Positions 1 through 8,853 of a stretch of DNA of 34,055 nt are shown piece by piece. Each line of letters starts with the position of its first letter. The stretch's first letter is position 1. The translations under genes and the position numbers were made by a program. The stretch is taken from the NCBI GenBank assembly GCA_035934555.1, contig DASYXT010000137.1, forward strand, positions 1 through 34,055, written 5' to 3'. The stretch is from DASYXT01 sp035934555. GTDB taxonomy: Bacteria > Verrucomicrobiota > Verrucomicrobiia > Limisphaerales > UBA8199. The notes under the pieces were generated by a model. It saw only the letters and a program-made list of their open reading frames with translations. It did no database searches and had not been told where the DNA came from.

Positions 1-1126
1 GCCAGGCGTATTTTGATTCGATGAGGCTTCTGCCTCGCTCACCCATCTCCGCGCGCGCCGAGTCGGACAGCCTCATCGCTGCCCGCAACGCCTCAATCAA
101 CGGGTGCACTCCTACGTCGATCCACCAACCACACCGGCAACTTTCCAACTCGTCCCACGGCGTTGCTTTCGTCGTAATCACGGGCACACCGCATCCCAAC
201 GCCTCCGCGATCACCAGTCCGAAATTCTCCGAATAACTCGGCAGCACAAACAGGTCCGCGCTCCGATACAATTCCCACCGCGCCTCCCCGCGCACCGGCC
301 CCACAAACCGCACGCTGTCATTCAGCCCGCGTTCACATACCGCCTTTTCTACCGCAGCTTGGTGTCCAGCGGAATCTCCACCCGCGATCACCAGCCGCCA
401 GTTTGTTTTCCCGCCCGCGCCTGCGGCGCCGCCCCTGCCCCCTTCCATCATCCGCCCCCACGCCTCGATCAGGTTCAAAAGCCCCTTCTTGGGATGAATA
501 CGGGAAAGGAACAGCACTGTCCGGGCGCCATTCCTCGCGCTGTGCCCATTGCCCCAGCCATGCTCGACTTCAGGCACGTCCACCCCGTTGGGCACCACCG
601 CAATCGGCTGTGCTAGGCCCCGGGCCCGCAACTCTCCCGCCTCCAACCGCGACGTCGCATGCAGCACACGCGCGGTGCGCAAGTCACGCCGCTGAAACGC
701 CCACCACGCCACCCACTTCCTCATCCGATGATTCTTGAGAGCCCATGGTGACAGCATCCCTCGCGGGCTGATCACCAGCGGCACCCCGTAGTGTCTCGCC
801 GCCACAGCCACCGCATGGTTGGTTGGCAGCCACAGACCCGTGTCGTGCAGCACCAACCCCGCGCTGTCTGCCCAAATGTGGCTGACCGCGCTCGAAAACC
901 TCGCCGCCGCCACCGCCCAACCCACCTTGCCCCGCGCCGCAGGAACCAGGTAACACCGCTTCACTCCCCGATACGACCGCAGTTCATCCTCACTGAGCAC
1001 CCCCTTTGCTGCGACCAATTCAGTAGTCACGCCGAGCCGCCCTAATTCGGCCGCCAGTGCAGGCACGCTCCGCGAGGGTCCACCGTGCCTGGCGTCCAAG
1101 CCAGCAATCGTGAATAAAACTTTCAT
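1..1126 (-). CDS. GT4 glycosyltransferase (3' end off window)
   Basis: Reading leftwards from the ATG at 1126, an open frame of about 375 codons continues to the window edge without a stop, so the gene is partial. It begins MKVLFTIAGLDARHGGPSRS, a typical nucleotide-sugar glycosyltransferase start with a GG-P loop. It carries VVPNGVDVP near residue 178 and the GT-B donor-site motif SENFGLVIAEALGCGVPV near residue 297, with the E-x7-E pair. It probably transfers a sugar to a lipid-linked glycan at the cytoplasmic membrane face. Its ATG overlaps the stop of the upstream polymerase gene (ATGA), suggesting translational coupling. GT4 enzymes usually have 370-400 residues, so little is missing. 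Donor and acceptor cannot be deduced. Confidence 0.85.
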   Translation of the reverse strand, partial: MKVLFTIAGLDARHGGPSRSVPALAAELGRLGVTTELVAAKGVLSEDELRSYRGVKRCYLVPAARGKVGWAVAAARFSSAVSHIWADSAGLVLHDTGLWLPTNHAVAVAARHYGVPLVISPRGMLSPWALKNHRMRKWVAWWAFQRRDLRTARVLHATSRLEAGELRARGLAQPIAVVPNGVDVPEVEHGWGNGHSARNGARTVLFLSRIHPKKGLLNLIEAWGRMMEGGRGGAAGAGGKTNWRLVIAGGDSAGHQAAVEKAVCERGLNDSVRFVGPVRGEARWELYRSADLFVLPSYSENFGLVIAEALGCGVPVITTKATPWDELESCRCGWWIDVGVHPLIEALRAAMRLSDSARAEMGERGRSLIESKYAW

Positions 1127-2502
1127 GCGCGTCTTGCTCCATTCCGTAACTCCGGCCCGCTCGGCCCCGGCCCCAGCAGCCAAAGTCTTCCGATGATGTT
1201 TACCGTCCAAACCAAAACCACCAATGCGGCGGCGGTTCCCGCCACTTCGACCAATGAGCCGCCGGCCTGCATGAAGGCCAGGCCAGGAACGTACCAGCGC
1301 GCAAACCGCTCTTCGTCTCCTCGAGCCAACCACGCTCCCGCTTTCCAATCCATCAACCGCAACATCACTCCATAAACAAAAAACCCGACCATGACTCCCC
1401 ACCTGCCGAAATTGATATAGAACTCCATCACCTGCCCGACGCCGACGCTGGTGCCCGGCTCGAAGTCGATGCCGCTATAGCGGCTCACCAGTTCCGGGCT
1501 GCCGGCTCGCACCGGTCTGGCCGGCCACACCGCTCGCGGCACCAAAGCGGCCATGGCCTGCAATAGCGTTTCGCCGCGCGCAAACTCCACCGCGCCCGAA
1601 TCCAGGTTGTTTACTGCCGCGCCGGCCAGTGCGTTCTGGTTCAACCGCTCGTCCACGGCGCGCAAATGGCTCTCTTTGCCTGGATTAAAGAATTCAAATT
1701 CATGGAACATTTTGCCAAGCGTCTCGAGACGCGCCCGGTAGCTTTCGCCTCCCCAAACCACTTCGCGCAATTCAGTCCGATCCCGCATGTAAGTGACATA
1801 TACCGAAAGCCCTAGATACATTGTCAAGGCCAAACCTATGACGGCGTGCCGGCGCGGACGATAATGCACCATGCCAAACGCGAGCACCATCAGCGCCGCC
1901 AGCGCGCCGTACCCGATGAACCCCATCGTCAACATTGTGAACAGCGGAAACAACAGACTCGCTCCAGTCCAGGCCATAAAATTGCCGCGGTCGCCGCGGT
2001 AATAGGCTTGCCAGCAACGCAGGCATACCCCAGCGACGAGCAGATAGCCGCCACAGTTGGCCAAAGCTCCAACCGTCGGCACTCCTTTCAGCCAAGGAGT
2101 AACCGCCCCGAGCAATATCGCCCCGGTAACCAAATACCAGGCCGCAAACGGCAGCCGGGATTTGCTCCTGGAGCCGCTCGCCTCCGCCCCAGCGCGGGCA
2201 TTTGCATTGGAACTATTCGGCGTTCGCCATGTCATCGCGGTCTCCACTGCCAGCCACCCTACGACAAACGCGCTTGCCCCGATGACGCACTCCCTGAACC
2301 CCGCCAACACCGCCGCCCGGTTGTCCGAGGGTGCCGACCCCAGCGTTGAGACCCAGGCACCGACCAGATGAATCGTCCCGAGCGCGAGCAGGTAGCACAG
2401 CGGCAGGCCTGTTGTCACGGCCTGCCGTCGCCACGTCAGCCAAAGCACGAAGCCGATCAACGCCAGGCTGCACCACAGATACTGTGTAATTCCCAGGTTC
2501 AA
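1123..2502 (-). CDS. Wzy-like polysaccharide polymerase (multi-pass membrane protein)
   Basis: This is a very hydrophobic protein with about ten predicted membrane segments and one large soluble loop after the middle. The loop includes MRDRTELREVVWGGES and the segment LVPRAVWPARPVRAGSPEL, which resembles the P-R-x-x-W-P-x-K/R-P pattern of O-antigen polymerases. The family assignment is from topology and this motif, not from strong identity. The frame is open upstream to 2646, but the best start is the TTG at 2502. It overlaps the stop of the preceding gene (TTGA) and leaves 459 residues beginning LNLGITQYLW; the 48 upstream residues would lie wholly inside the neighbour. Probable role: joining repeat units of the glycan built by the flanking glycosyltransferases. 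A different integral membrane enzyme remains possible. Confidence 0.6.
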   Translation of the reverse strand: MNLGITQYLWCSLALIGFVLWLTWRRQAVTTGLPLCYLLALGTIHLVGAWVSTLGSAPSDNRAAVLAGFRECVIGASAFVVGWLAVETAMTWRTPNSSNANARAGAEASGSRSKSRLPFAAWYLVTGAILLGAVTPWLKGVPTVGALANCGGYLLVAGVCLRCWQAYYRGDRGNFMAWTGASLLFPLFTMLTMGFIGYGALAALMVLAFGMVHYRPRRHAVIGLALTMYLGLSVYVTYMRDRTELREVVWGGESYRARLETLGKMFHEFEFFNPGKESHLRAVDERLNQNALAGAAVNNLDSGAVEFARGETLLQAMAALVPRAVWPARPVRAGSPELVSRYSGIDFEPGTSVGVGQVMEFYINFGRWGVMVGFFVYGVMLRLMDWKAGAWLARGDEERFARWYVPGLAFMQAGGSLVEVAGTAAALVVLVWTVNIIGRLWLLGPGPSGPELRNGARRA

Positions 2503-3698
2503 TGGATTAACTGGGTGTTTTGGCAACGCTCCCACTGGGTGTAAATATCGAGCAAATCCGCCGCGACGGCCGACCAATCCCTCGGCTCGCACTGAGTGCT
2601 GACGGCACGCACCATCTCCGCCAACTCCGGCCTGTGCTCGTTGCACCAGCGCAGCCGGTTAATGAATGCGCCCGGGTCCCGCACCGGAAGAATCCAGCCC
2701 GTTGTTCCTTCGCGCACCAGCTCTGGCCCGCCGCAATTGGCGGTGGCCAATATGGGCAAACCTGCCGCCGCGGCTTGCGCCAGCACAACCGCGTAACCGT
2801 CCTGGATGGTAGGAAACAGAAACAAGTCGCCCGGCTCGTAAGCGTTCGGCAAGTCGAACTGTCGCTGGCGTGGAACAAACTCGATGTTTGGCCGACAGCT
2901 TCGGCGCAACTCGCGGGTCTCGGGAGGGCAATCTCCAACAAAGCGGAACTCGCAACAGCCATGCAGGGCCGTGGCGATGGCCGCTAAATCGAGGGCACCT
3001 TTGGGGAAACTGAACGAGCCCACGGTCAGAACTTTCAGCGGCCGTCCGCTAAGAATCCTCCGGCGCCGATTTTCAATGACTTCACTGCCAGCCTGGAACC
3101 GGCTCAACTCGCTTCCCAGCGGAAGCACGCGCAGCTTGCTTGTGGGGAAGCCTTCGCCAGCAAAACTTGCCGCGGCGAATCCCGACAGCACAATGACCAG
3201 GTCGGCCAGTTCGTACTCGCGCATCTCGCGAGCAATCATCCATGGGGAAGGTTTGCGCAAAGCACACCCGCACCGGTGCTCTTCCTCTGCCAACAGGCGC
3301 GCCTGCACACGAATGTGGGCTGACCCGCGCACGACGGATTTAATCGTGGGCGGACCGCCAGGCACTTTGAAAATCTCCTCACACACGCCGCTGAAACCGT
3401 GCACGGCGTCCAGCGTTCTCCCAACCAACTCACTCGCAGCCCAGCGGCCAAAGGTCCGATGCAGGAGCGGTTCCAGGTGGCGAGCCAAGCCCGGCCCGCC
3501 GACCTTCTGGGCCAGTCTGGCGGCGATTCCGTGCTGGAGACAGCTTCGGACGTGTTGCCGCGGGACCCCGAACTGCTCGGCGATGGTCTTGGGGTAATTG
3601 GTCAGCAACAGCACGTCGGCGCCGAGGCGCAACAGTTCGCGCGTCAGGTCAAACGCGTGAAAGCGGCCGTGAACGACAATGGCGATTTTAAGCGGCAT
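2499..3698 (-). CDS. GT4 family glycosyltransferase
   Basis: A 399-residue GT-B glycosyltransferase. The N-terminal domain starts MPLKIAIVVHGRFHAFDLTR. The conserved block SVVRGSAHIRVQARLL lies at residues 121-136, and SPWMIAREMREYELADLVIV at 151-170, as in exopolysaccharide GT4 enzymes. The C-terminal donor domain has LTVGSFSFPKGALDL (224-238) and PTIQDGYAVVLAQAAAAGLP (296-315); D and Q replace the usual E-x7-E glutamates, a variant also known in this subfamily. The start is the ATG at 3698, which shares its A with the upstream stop (TAATG); the frame is open further upstream but would overlap the neighbour. It should act on the cytoplasmic side in the polysaccharide pathway. Substrate unknown. 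Confidence 0.85.
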   Translation of the reverse strand: MPLKIAIVVHGRFHAFDLTRELLRLGADVLLLTNYPKTIAEQFGVPRQHVRSCLQHGIAARLAQKVGGPGLARHLEPLLHRTFGRWAASELVGRTLDAVHGFSGVCEEIFKVPGGPPTIKSVVRGSAHIRVQARLLAEEEHRCGCALRKPSPWMIAREMREYELADLVIVLSGFAAASFAGEGFPTSKLRVLPLGSELSRFQAGSEVIENRRRRILSGRPLKVLTVGSFSFPKGALDLAAIATALHGCCEFRFVGDCPPETRELRRSCRPNIEFVPRQRQFDLPNAYEPGDLFLFPTIQDGYAVVLAQAAAAGLPILATANCGGPELVREGTTGWILPVRDPGAFINRLRWCNEHRPELAEMVRAVSTQCEPRDWSAVAADLLDIYTQWERCQNTQLIH

Positions 3699-4771
3699 TA
3701 CGGTTGAAGTTGTAGCCGGGTGCATGCGGCCACGCGTGGCGGATGGTTTCCGAACGCGTCCGGGTCCAAACCGCACAACTGGAGGATGGATTGCAAACGG
3801 TCTGCGTAAGTGTTGCCGGGGGGTGTGAGCCGGGCTTGGACGGCGGCGCTGAGGCTCCGCCGTTCGTCCGGGTGCCGCAGCAGCCAATCCGCGCGCTGAA
3901 CCATTTCTGGAATTGAGCGGAAAAAGACCGCCGTGTCGCCTCGGTCGCCGAGGATTTCACGATGCTCCGGAGTGTCCTCGGCGAGGAGGCAGGCGCCCAT
4001 GGCCGCGGCCTCGAAGGTGCGCATGGTATGGCCGTCGCGGTTGGCGCGGCGGACGAGGCAGAGGGAGATTTTAGCGGCGGCGGTGGCGCGACGGGCGGTG
4101 GGCACATCGGCATAGCCGCAATGACAGCGGCGGGTGAGTGGGTCGCACTGCCAACCATGGCCGAAGAGGAGAAGGTCCAGGCCTGCGGAGATTAAGGCTC
4201 GGGTGTAAGGGAGGCGGTCGGGATCGGCGGCGCCAATGAAAAGAACGTCGGAGGCAAAACCGGCATTGGCGGGACTGGGGCTCTGGCGGTAATGGAGCGC
4301 TGGATCATAGGCGAAAGGGAGGTAGTGAACGGCGGGACAGCCGGCGTGCGCAAGGTCGCCGAGATTGGCGCGGCGCGGGGAGAAGACGGTGGAATAGAAA
4401 GGCAACGCGTGCAGGAACCAGCGGGCGCGGTGGGCCGGGTTCCAGGGATCGTCGGTGAGATAGTTCGCCGTGGTAATGCCGTGCGCGGCCAGGTCCCCGA
4501 GGGCAGCATGGGTGAGCGGGGCGATGCCGGTGGCAAGCACGAGGCCGGGTTGGAAGGCGCGCGCGGTTTCGACGACGACATCACTGAACCGGTCGAGTCG
4601 GGTTGGGCGGTGGTCGCGGAGGCGCCAGTTGAGGCGGCGCAACCAGCGGGAGCCGGCCATAGCGGCGGCGGAGTCGAGCAGGGCGGCGTTGTGGCCGAAG
4701 GCGGTGGCGGCGGATTGGAGGCGCTGACCAATGTGAGTGCCACCACGGTTGCCAATTATTAGCAGTTTCAT
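3698..4771 (-). CDS. CgeB-like glycosyltransferase
   Basis: A 357-residue protein starting MKLLIIGNRGGTHIGQRL. The C-terminal half matches the glycosyl transferase group 1 / CgeB type: FASDVLFIGAADPDRLPYTR (172-191), then RTFEAAAMGACLLAEDT (251-267), and a final helix region with the NTYADR motif seen in that family. An internal YLTDDPWNP (104-112) fits the CgeB-type N-terminal domain. It overlaps the next gene by one base (TAATG). Upstream lies a 480-bp repeat-filled gap, so this gene could begin a transcript of its own. It is probably another sugar transferase of the surface polysaccharide; donor and acceptor are not evident. Confidence 0.8.
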   Translation of the reverse strand: MKLLIIGNRGGTHIGQRLQSAATAFGHNAALLDSAAAMAGSRWLRRLNWRLRDHRPTRLDRFSDVVVETARAFQPGLVLATGIAPLTHAALGDLAAHGITTANYLTDDPWNPAHRARWFLHALPFYSTVFSPRRANLGDLAHAGCPAVHYLPFAYDPALHYRQSPSPANAGFASDVLFIGAADPDRLPYTRALISAGLDLLLFGHGWQCDPLTRRCHCGYADVPTARRATAAAKISLCLVRRANRDGHTMRTFEAAAMGACLLAEDTPEHREILGDRGDTAVFFRSIPEMVQRADWLLRHPDERRSLSAAVQARLTPPGNTYADRLQSILQLCGLDPDAFGNHPPRVAACTRLQLQP

Positions 4772-4825
4772 TTAGGGAGCGGGGGGGATTCAGCGAACGT
4801 GTAACGTCCAACGTCGAACCTTGAA

Positions 4826-4904
4826 CGGAAGGTCGAGGCGATGAAGAAAGCGCCAGAGGGCTGGCGCAGTCCAAAAGCTGGCGCTCTACGGGGCGTCCGA
4901 TGGC
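4826..4904 (+). repeat. 79-bp direct repeat, copy 1 (GCGCCAG-AGGG-CTGGCGC hairpin family)
   Basis: This copy matches 5163-5241 at 78 of 79 positions by eye; the difference is GCGCTC against GCGCCC. It contains the hairpin GCGCCAG-AGGG-CTGGCGC followed by AGTCCAAAAGC and a second CTGGCGC arm. Such near-identity implies recent duplication or gene conversion. Confidence 0.9.
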
Positions 4905-4963
4905 GGGGAAATGGCGGTGAAAGGAAGGTGCAGCATCTCACACGTAAACTGGCGTTGGGAACT

Positions 4964-5003
4964 CGCGAAGCGTCGTGGACTGGGCCAGCCCTCTGGCGCT
5001 TTT
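4964..5003 (-). repeat. Inverted copy of the GCGCCAG hairpin repeat
   Basis: The sequence GCGAAGCGTCGTGGACTGGG followed by CCAGCCCTCTGGCGC is the reverse complement of the core of the flanking 79-bp repeats. It is closely similar to the copy at 23376-23415 inside a pseudopilin gene. It is more diverged than the two direct copies. Confidence 0.8.
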
Positions 5004-5162
5004 GTGTGGAGCGGTGTACAGCACCCAGGACGGCCTGGAAGCAACAGCTCTATCGGTTCCGGTGCTTTCGGTCCAATGTCCAGCTCCAACATCGCACTTT
5101 GAAAAGGCCCGGAATTGCGCCAAAGGCGCTGGTTGAATGCGGGATGTTAGCCTTTTCTTGGG

Positions 5163-5241
5163 CGGAAGGTCGAGGCGATGAAGAAAGCGCCAGAGGGCTG
5201 GCGCAGTCCAAAAGCTGGCGCCCTACGGGGCGTCCGATGGC
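5163..5241 (+). repeat. 79-bp direct repeat, copy 2
   Basis: Second copy of the repeat at 4826-4904, in the same orientation and ending 12 bp from the stop codon of the adjacent leftward glycosyltransferase gene. In that position the hairpin could act as a transcription terminator, or as a barrier protecting the mRNA 3' end. Confidence 0.9.
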
Positions 5242-5253
5242 AGGGGAAGGATT

Positions 5254-6474
5254 TCACAGTAATGCAGGCGTTGCAGAATGGGCGCCGAGGAGGTCGAGCA
5301 CGGGGCGGAATTGGGTTTCGTAATTCCATTCGGCGCGGATGATCTGGCGGCCGCGCTGGCCGAGACGGCGGGCGTGGTCGGGGTTGTCGAGAAGCCAGCG
5401 CAAGGCTCCGGCGATCCGCGCAGGGTCATCGGGCGGAACGGCGACTGCGTAGCCGCGGGCAACAAAGAGTTCGCGCCAGTCGGCGAGATTGGAGACAAGG
5501 AGCGGCAAGCCGCAAGCGAGGTACTCGAAGGCTTTGTTGGAGGCGCCGGCCATCGAAGCAAAATTCGGGTTGCGGCCGGCGGCGGCAAGGGGCGTGAGCG
5601 CGAGGCCAATCGTGGCGCTCCGCGCGGCGGCAAGGGTTTTGTCGCGCGGCAGCGGGCCGGTGAGATCGAGGCGGTCCCAGACGCCGGCAGCGCGGGCGGT
5701 GCGTTCGAGGAGGGCAGGGTAGGCGTGGTGTCCGGCCGTGGTATAGCCGATGACGCGCAGGCGGAGCCGCGGGACCAGGGCCAGGGCGGCAATGATGGAG
5801 AGCGGGACGAGGTCGGGACTGATGTTGCCGTGATAATGCAGGATAGGTTGGGCCAAGCGCAGGGCAGGCGGGCAGGGATCGTCGCAGGGTTCGGCGTGGG
5901 ATTCCTGGCCGGCTGGGTCGGAGGGGCCGGTGTAGGCTTCGTCGCGCGAGGGGCAATTCCAAACGGCAAAGATGGGGCGGTGAGTGGCGGTTTCGTTTTG
6001 GAATTGGAGAGCACGGGCGGCGTTGGGCAGGACGCAGGCGGCGGCGCGGTGAGCGAGGCGGCGGCGGGCGGGCAGGACGGCATGGCGGAAGGCGAAGCGG
6101 TCGGCGGCGGCGGCTGGTGAATCGTGCTCGTGGTAGATGACTTTGATGCCGGGCAGATGGCTCAAGAGCAAGGCGATGGGGCAGGAGAGGGGGTCGGAGG
6201 CGTAGAGCCAACAAGGGCGGAAGCGGAGGGCGCTGAGCAGGCACCACCGGGTGAACGAGACGAAATGGAGCTTCTGCCGAAGACCGGCAGGAGGGGCTGA
6301 CCGGCGGCGGACGGTGACGCGGGGGTGCGGCGGCATTTCGAGGGAGGCGGTGCCGGTTGCGGCGGTGCCGAGGAACAGAACGTCCCAGCCGGCGCGAGCG
6401 AGCAGGCGGGAGCTGTGCTGGAGCGGAGGATAGCCGGCCGGATTGGTGTACTGGATGTAGAGGATGCGGGGCAT
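5254..6474 (-). CDS. Glycosyltransferase, GT-B fold
   Basis: A 406-residue protein starting MPRILYIQYTNPAGYPPLQH, the nucleotide-sugar-enzyme type of N-terminus. KVIYHEHDSP (111-120) matches the acceptor-domain motif of GT4-type enzymes. The donor-side motif is ASNKAFEYLACGLPLLVS (311-328), followed by ADWRELF. The frame is open to 6621, but the ATG at 6474 gives the natural family N-terminus and leaves the upstream twin hairpin repeat outside the gene. It sits inside the leftward polysaccharide cluster, about 220 bp after the next glycosyltransferase gene, so it may be transcribed separately. Substrate unknown. Confidence 0.85.
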   Translation of the reverse strand: MPRILYIQYTNPAGYPPLQHSSRLLARAGWDVLFLGTAATGTASLEMPPHPRVTVRRRSAPPAGLRQKLHFVSFTRWCLLSALRFRPCWLYASDPLSCPIALLLSHLPGIKVIYHEHDSPAAAADRFAFRHAVLPARRRLAHRAAACVLPNAARALQFQNETATHRPIFAVWNCPSRDEAYTGPSDPAGQESHAEPCDDPCPPALRLAQPILHYHGNISPDLVPLSIIAALALVPRLRLRVIGYTTAGHHAYPALLERTARAAGVWDRLDLTGPLPRDKTLAAARSATIGLALTPLAAAGRNPNFASMAGASNKAFEYLACGLPLLVSNLADWRELFVARGYAVAVPPDDPARIAGALRWLLDNPDHARRLGQRGRQIIRAEWNYETQFRPVLDLLGAHSATPALL

Positions 6475-6538
6475 TGTAAGAACGAGAATTGAAATTCGGG
6501 CTATGTATTTGACGGTTGTTGCGACTCTGGAAAAGGGT

Positions 6539-6619
6539 GGGGACGGTTCGTGGACGGTTCGTCCCCAGGAGGTTATGATTCGTGGCAAATGGGGACGAGC
6601 CGTCAGACGAGCCGTCCCC
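6539..6619. repeat. Pair of 28-29 bp GGGGACGARCCGTC palindromic repeats
   Basis: Two imperfect inverted copies lie at 6539-6566 and 6591-6619. Each begins GGGGACG and ends CGTCCCC, and each contains the word ACGARCCGTC twice. The two copies are diverged reverse complements. They lie in the gap between two glycosyltransferase genes, so they could be a processed intercistronic element or a mobile short repeat. Confidence 0.75.
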
Positions 6620-6698
6620 ACCTGTTATTCGACTGGACAGGCGCCAAATGCATAGCCCTAAATCGAAAACTTGAGATGGGAAATCGCGGAAGTCGGGA

Positions 6699-7895
6699 TT
6701 AAGCAGTCACCGGTTGTCCGGTTGGTTTCGGTTTCTGGCTCCGCATGTCACTGTTCGAGAGAGCCGCGATAAAGGTGGCGAAGGTTTTTTCGTGCGAGAA
6801 GAATTGAAGCGCCAGGCGTAGCGATTCCTGCCCCATCCGCCTGCGGCGGTGCGGATCGGCTGAGAGTCGGGCAAGCGCCTGGCGCAAATCGGAGATGGAG
6901 AGAGTGTCAACCACTTCGGCAAAACCGGCGTGGGCCTTTGCCCAGCGGCACGCGGAGGAATATGGGGGGCCCCACACGAGCACCGGGCGACCGGCGGCGC
7001 AGTATTCGGCGAGTTTGGAGGGGAAGGCGACGCGCATATTGGAACGGTCGGCGCGCAGAAAAGACATGGGCAAGAACAAGACGTTGGCCTCGGCCCGCAA
7101 GGTGGCGGCCAGGTCATGGGGTGGGACCCAACCGGCGTCGGTGACGGCGCGGTTTGCCGGCCCGGCGGCAAGGCGGTGGGAGTCGGGGGAGTGCAGCAAG
7201 AGGCGGTGACCGGAGGAGGCGAGTTCGCGAGCGAGTGTTTCGAGCAACGCGCGGTAAGGGCCATGGAACGAGCCGGCAAAGGCGAAGGTCAGCGGGGCAT
7301 CGTGGGAGGGGGCTTCCCAGGCGGCGAGGCGCGAGCCCGGCGCCACGCCCGGGTAGAGGACCGGGCTGGTGCGGCCGGTGAGGCGTTGGACGTGTTCGGC
7401 CATGAAGGGGGAAATGCAAAGGCACGCGGCGGCAGCACGGCAGAGGCGGCGCCAGCGGCCGAGGCGGTATTTGGCGAGGGCGCGAGGGACGGGCAAGGTG
7501 GTTCGCGGATGGTCATGGAGGATGAGGTAAAAAGGAACGTGTTGGCGGCGGGCGAATTCAAGGGCGGGTTCGCAAAGCCAGCCGTGGGCGAGACTGAGGA
7601 CGGCGTCGCAGGGGAGGTGGTGCAAGCGGTGTTGGAGCCAGGCAGCCCACACGGAACGGCCGAAGAGGAAGGTGAGTTCGTAGAGGGTGCGCGCACGGGG
7701 GGAGCGGAGGGCGGGGAAGCTGGGCAAACGGACTGTGGGGTCGTGGAGCGTAGAGCGGACCTGGCGGTCGGCCAGTGGCGATTGGACGGTCAGGAGGCGG
7801 TTCGGGGGATAGGAGGATAGCAGACGGAAAAGCTGGCCCGGGCCGGCGATTGAATCGCGGAGTTCGGGACCGATGTAACAGAGGCGCGGGAGCAT
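6699..7895 (-). CDS. Glycosyltransferase, GT-B fold
   Basis: A 398-residue protein with start MLPRLCYIGPELRDSIAGPG. Recognisable GT features are PFYLILHDHPR (121-131), CLCISPFMAEHV (159-169), SPVLYPGV (177-184), a hinge at FAFAGSFHGPY (205-214), and the donor motif FPSKLAEYCAAGRPVLVWG (291-309), close to other F-P-S-K-x-x-E-Y glycosyltransferases. The ATG at 7895 is 18 bp beyond the stop of the upstream methyltransferase, so the two are probably one transcript. Earlier in-frame starts would overlap that gene and encode only arginine-rich sequence. A role in surface-glycan assembly is inferred from context. Confidence 0.82.
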   Translation of the reverse strand: MLPRLCYIGPELRDSIAGPGQLFRLLSSYPPNRLLTVQSPLADRQVRSTLHDPTVRLPSFPALRSPRARTLYELTFLFGRSVWAAWLQHRLHHLPCDAVLSLAHGWLCEPALEFARRQHVPFYLILHDHPRTTLPVPRALAKYRLGRWRRLCRAAAACLCISPFMAEHVQRLTGRTSPVLYPGVAPGSRLAAWEAPSHDAPLTFAFAGSFHGPYRALLETLARELASSGHRLLLHSPDSHRLAAGPANRAVTDAGWVPPHDLAATLRAEANVLFLPMSFLRADRSNMRVAFPSKLAEYCAAGRPVLVWGPPYSSACRWAKAHAGFAEVVDTLSISDLRQALARLSADPHRRRRMGQESLRLALQFFSHEKTFATFIAALSNSDMRSQKPKPTGQPVTA

Positions 7896-7912
7896 TGGGA
7901 GCAGGGGGTTGG

Positions 7913-8806
7913 TCAGCAGATCTTTTCGAGCCAGAGGCTCGAGGCGGCCGAGTAAGGGAAGGCGGCGCGCCAACCGGCGGGATGGCATTGTTCAAGCCAG
8001 GAAGCGAAGAGGCGGATTGTGTAGGCGCAGTTGTTGGCGAGAAAAGCGCGGAGCAGGTAGGCCTCGTTCCAGCTACGGCCGCGCAAGACGTCCTGCCGGC
8101 GGTACTCGAATGGCCAGGTGACATCGTGGAAATGAATGAGCACGCCCGGAGGCAAGAGCGGCAGGACGCGGAAAAGGATGTCGCAGAGGTCGCTGCCGGC
8201 TTTGGCGACGTGGGAGGAATCGACAAAGAGGATGTCGCGCGGCGCCAGGCTTCGGAACAGCGCGTCGGGGACGTCCTGCACGCGCTGCCGCAACACCTGC
8301 GCCCGGTCGAGATCCCCAGCGCGCAGCAAGCTGCGCAGGCGGCCGGGCGACGGGTCGATGAACGTGCAGGCGAGCTGGCCCTCGAGCCCCGCCTCGGCCA
8401 CGTCCAGCGCCAGGGCCGAGCTGAACCCACTCCCGATCTCCACGTATCGAGCGGGCCGATGCGCCAGCAGCATCCCCGCCAGCAACACCCCATCCGCCGC
8501 GGGGAAGTAATCGTTCTCGGGCCGGTAGCGGGCGCCCCCGGCCGGAGCGGGGGGCCACCCGAGCCGGGCAACCTGCGCCGCCAGGCGGCCCAGCAGTTCG
8601 AGTTGGGCGCGTTCGTTGAGGTCGATCTCCGGCAGCGCAGCGGCCTGCTTCGAGAAGATGCGGGCGGCGTCGCGTTCCAGCTCGGCGCGGGCGGGAATCG
8701 GCGAGTAATAATGGCCCGGCGCACAGCTTTGGGGGAACGTCAGCTCAGCCCAAATGGTTTTGCAGAGCCGCGCGAGCCGCAGGCCGGCCGGAAAGTGTAG
8801 GTTCAT
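7913..8806 (-). CDS. Class I SAM-dependent methyltransferase
   Basis: A 297-residue protein. The SAM-binding motif I is RYVEIGSGFSSALAL (120-134), followed by the acidic TFIDPSP (148-154). DILFVDSSHVAKAGSDL (191-207) and GVLIHFHDVTWP (221-232) match the Methyltransf_24 type, where the D-x-x-H pair is typical. The long helical N-terminus (about 110 residues) is usual for sugar-modifying members. It is the first gene of the left half of the polysaccharide cluster, beside the response-regulator island, so it probably O-methylates a sugar or precursor. The substrate is inferred only from neighbours. Confidence 0.82.
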   Translation of the reverse strand: MNLHFPAGLRLARLCKTIWAELTFPQSCAPGHYYSPIPARAELERDAARIFSKQAAALPEIDLNERAQLELLGRLAAQVARLGWPPAPAGGARYRPENDYFPAADGVLLAGMLLAHRPARYVEIGSGFSSALALDVAEAGLEGQLACTFIDPSPGRLRSLLRAGDLDRAQVLRQRVQDVPDALFRSLAPRDILFVDSSHVAKAGSDLCDILFRVLPLLPPGVLIHFHDVTWPFEYRRQDVLRGRSWNEAYLLRAFLANNCAYTIRLFASWLEQCHPAGWRAAFPYSAASSLWLEKIC

Positions 8807-8853
8807 GCGAAGACAGGATTAGGAATGAAGCCCAGGATTAACGGGAGAAGCTA

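Larger units (their letters stand above)
4772..5253. other. Gene-free interval filled with repeats
   Basis: No convincing gene is visible in this 482-bp gap between two leftward glycosyltransferase genes. It holds a 26-bp stretch of AACGTC-type words (4801-4826), a 79-bp direct repeat present twice, and between the two copies an inverted copy of the same GCGCCAG-AGGG-CTGGCGC hairpin. Short open frames across it are interrupted and carry no recognisable domain. Confidence 0.7.

Noticed and set aside
2503..2646. Longer N-terminus of the Wzy-like protein (start at 2646)
   Set aside because: The extra 48 residues lie entirely within the upstream glycosyltransferase gene, are Arg/Gly-rich and lack a hydrophobic segment. 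The TTGA overlap at 2502 is more natural.
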